A stretch of DNA of 64,000 bases, taken from Tsukamurella sp. 8F (GTDB taxonomy: Bacteria; Actinomycetota; Actinomycetes; Mycobacteriales; Mycobacteriaceae). The notes beneath the pieces were generated by a model. It was not told the origin of the DNA. It did no database searches and saw only the letters and a list, made by a program, of their open reading frames with translations. Positions 63,985 to 64,000 of the stretch are shown here, piece by piece. Location of the stretch: the NCBI RefSeq assembly GCF_029167375.1, contig NZ_JARFTP010000019.1, forward strand, positions 16,943 through 80,942, read 5' to 3'. Within the stretch, counting starts at the first letter, position 1. Every line of letters starts with the position of its first letter. The translations under genes and the position numbers were made by a program.

Positions 63985-64000
63985 GGGGGGGGGGGGGGGG
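63985..64000. other. terminal run of 16 G, probable sequencing artefact
   Basis: The last 16 bases are all G, directly after AGGA. No other homopolymer of this length exists in the window. Poly-G at a sequence end is typical of read-through in two-colour sequencing chemistry at a contig edge, so the last bases should not be trusted. Confidence 0.7.

Noticed and set aside
63985..64000. Biological poly-G tract
   Set aside because: A 16-base G run exactly at the sequence end is more simply a sequencing artefact.

Overview
The window is GC-rich actinobacterial DNA, most likely from a mycolic-acid-containing member of the Mycobacteriales (Tsukamurella/Gordonia-like; the genus is an inference). 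The strongest evidence is gene order. From about 35.6 kb to the end, the genes follow the Mycobacterium tuberculosis Rv1821-Rv1846c neighbourhood: secA2, pgsA2, gcvH, garA, ftsR, the Rv1829-type nuclease, a second MerR gene, gcvP (gcvB), an Rv1836c-like protein, glcB, two CNNM/CorC-type membrane proteins, guaB1, an M56 peptidase and blaI. GTG starts, purine-rich ribosome sites and ATGA/GTGA overlaps are common throughout.

Region by region. 0-8.4 kb is ordinary chromosome: a cut-off DUF1684 gene, a TetR/FAD-monooxygenase divergent pair, a siderophore-interacting protein, an AraC regulator, a VOC protein, a DUF2252 protein and a peptide deformylase. 8.48-22.73 kb is an integrated mobile element in a tRNA-Pro(GGG) gene, bounded by a perfect 45-bp direct repeat. 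It carries a tyrosine integrase, a coupled GIY-YIG protein, HTH/excisionase-like proteins, a large RepA-like ATPase, a terminase large subunit, a candidate small subunit and an MmpS-like cargo gene. I see no capsid, protease or tail genes. It therefore looks like a phage satellite or a strongly reduced prophage. A 213-bp cluster of nine ATCTGTC heptamers next to a large palindrome is a candidate replication origin or master control region. 22.7-35.6 kb is chromosome with a YigZ-type protein, an AlkZ-like protein, a guanidine-III riboswitch with an SMR exporter, a potassium channel, an M19 dipeptidase, a MocR/EamA divergent pair, and three copies of an unusual class-A beta-lactamase-fold protein.

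35.6-49.2 kb holds accessory secretion (SecA2), phospholipid synthesis (PgsA2), glycine cleavage (GcvH and GcvP, the latter behind a glycine riboswitch) and its signalling neighbours (GarA, FtsR), then a lipase and a solute-binding-like lipid-anchored or membrane protein. 49.2-57.5 kb holds malate synthase G, a BVMO/patatin/SDR operon with a divergent TetR gene, an LhgO oxidase and a DNA-glycosylase-annotated protein. 57.5-63.7 kb holds paired CNNM transporters, GMP reductase GuaB1, an RDD protein and a BlaR1/BlaI-like pair. The last 180 bp carry an iron box, a promoter and a strong terminator where M. tuberculosis encodes the iron-sparing sRNA MrsI. The sequence then ends in a run of 16 G, probably a sequencing artefact at a contig end.
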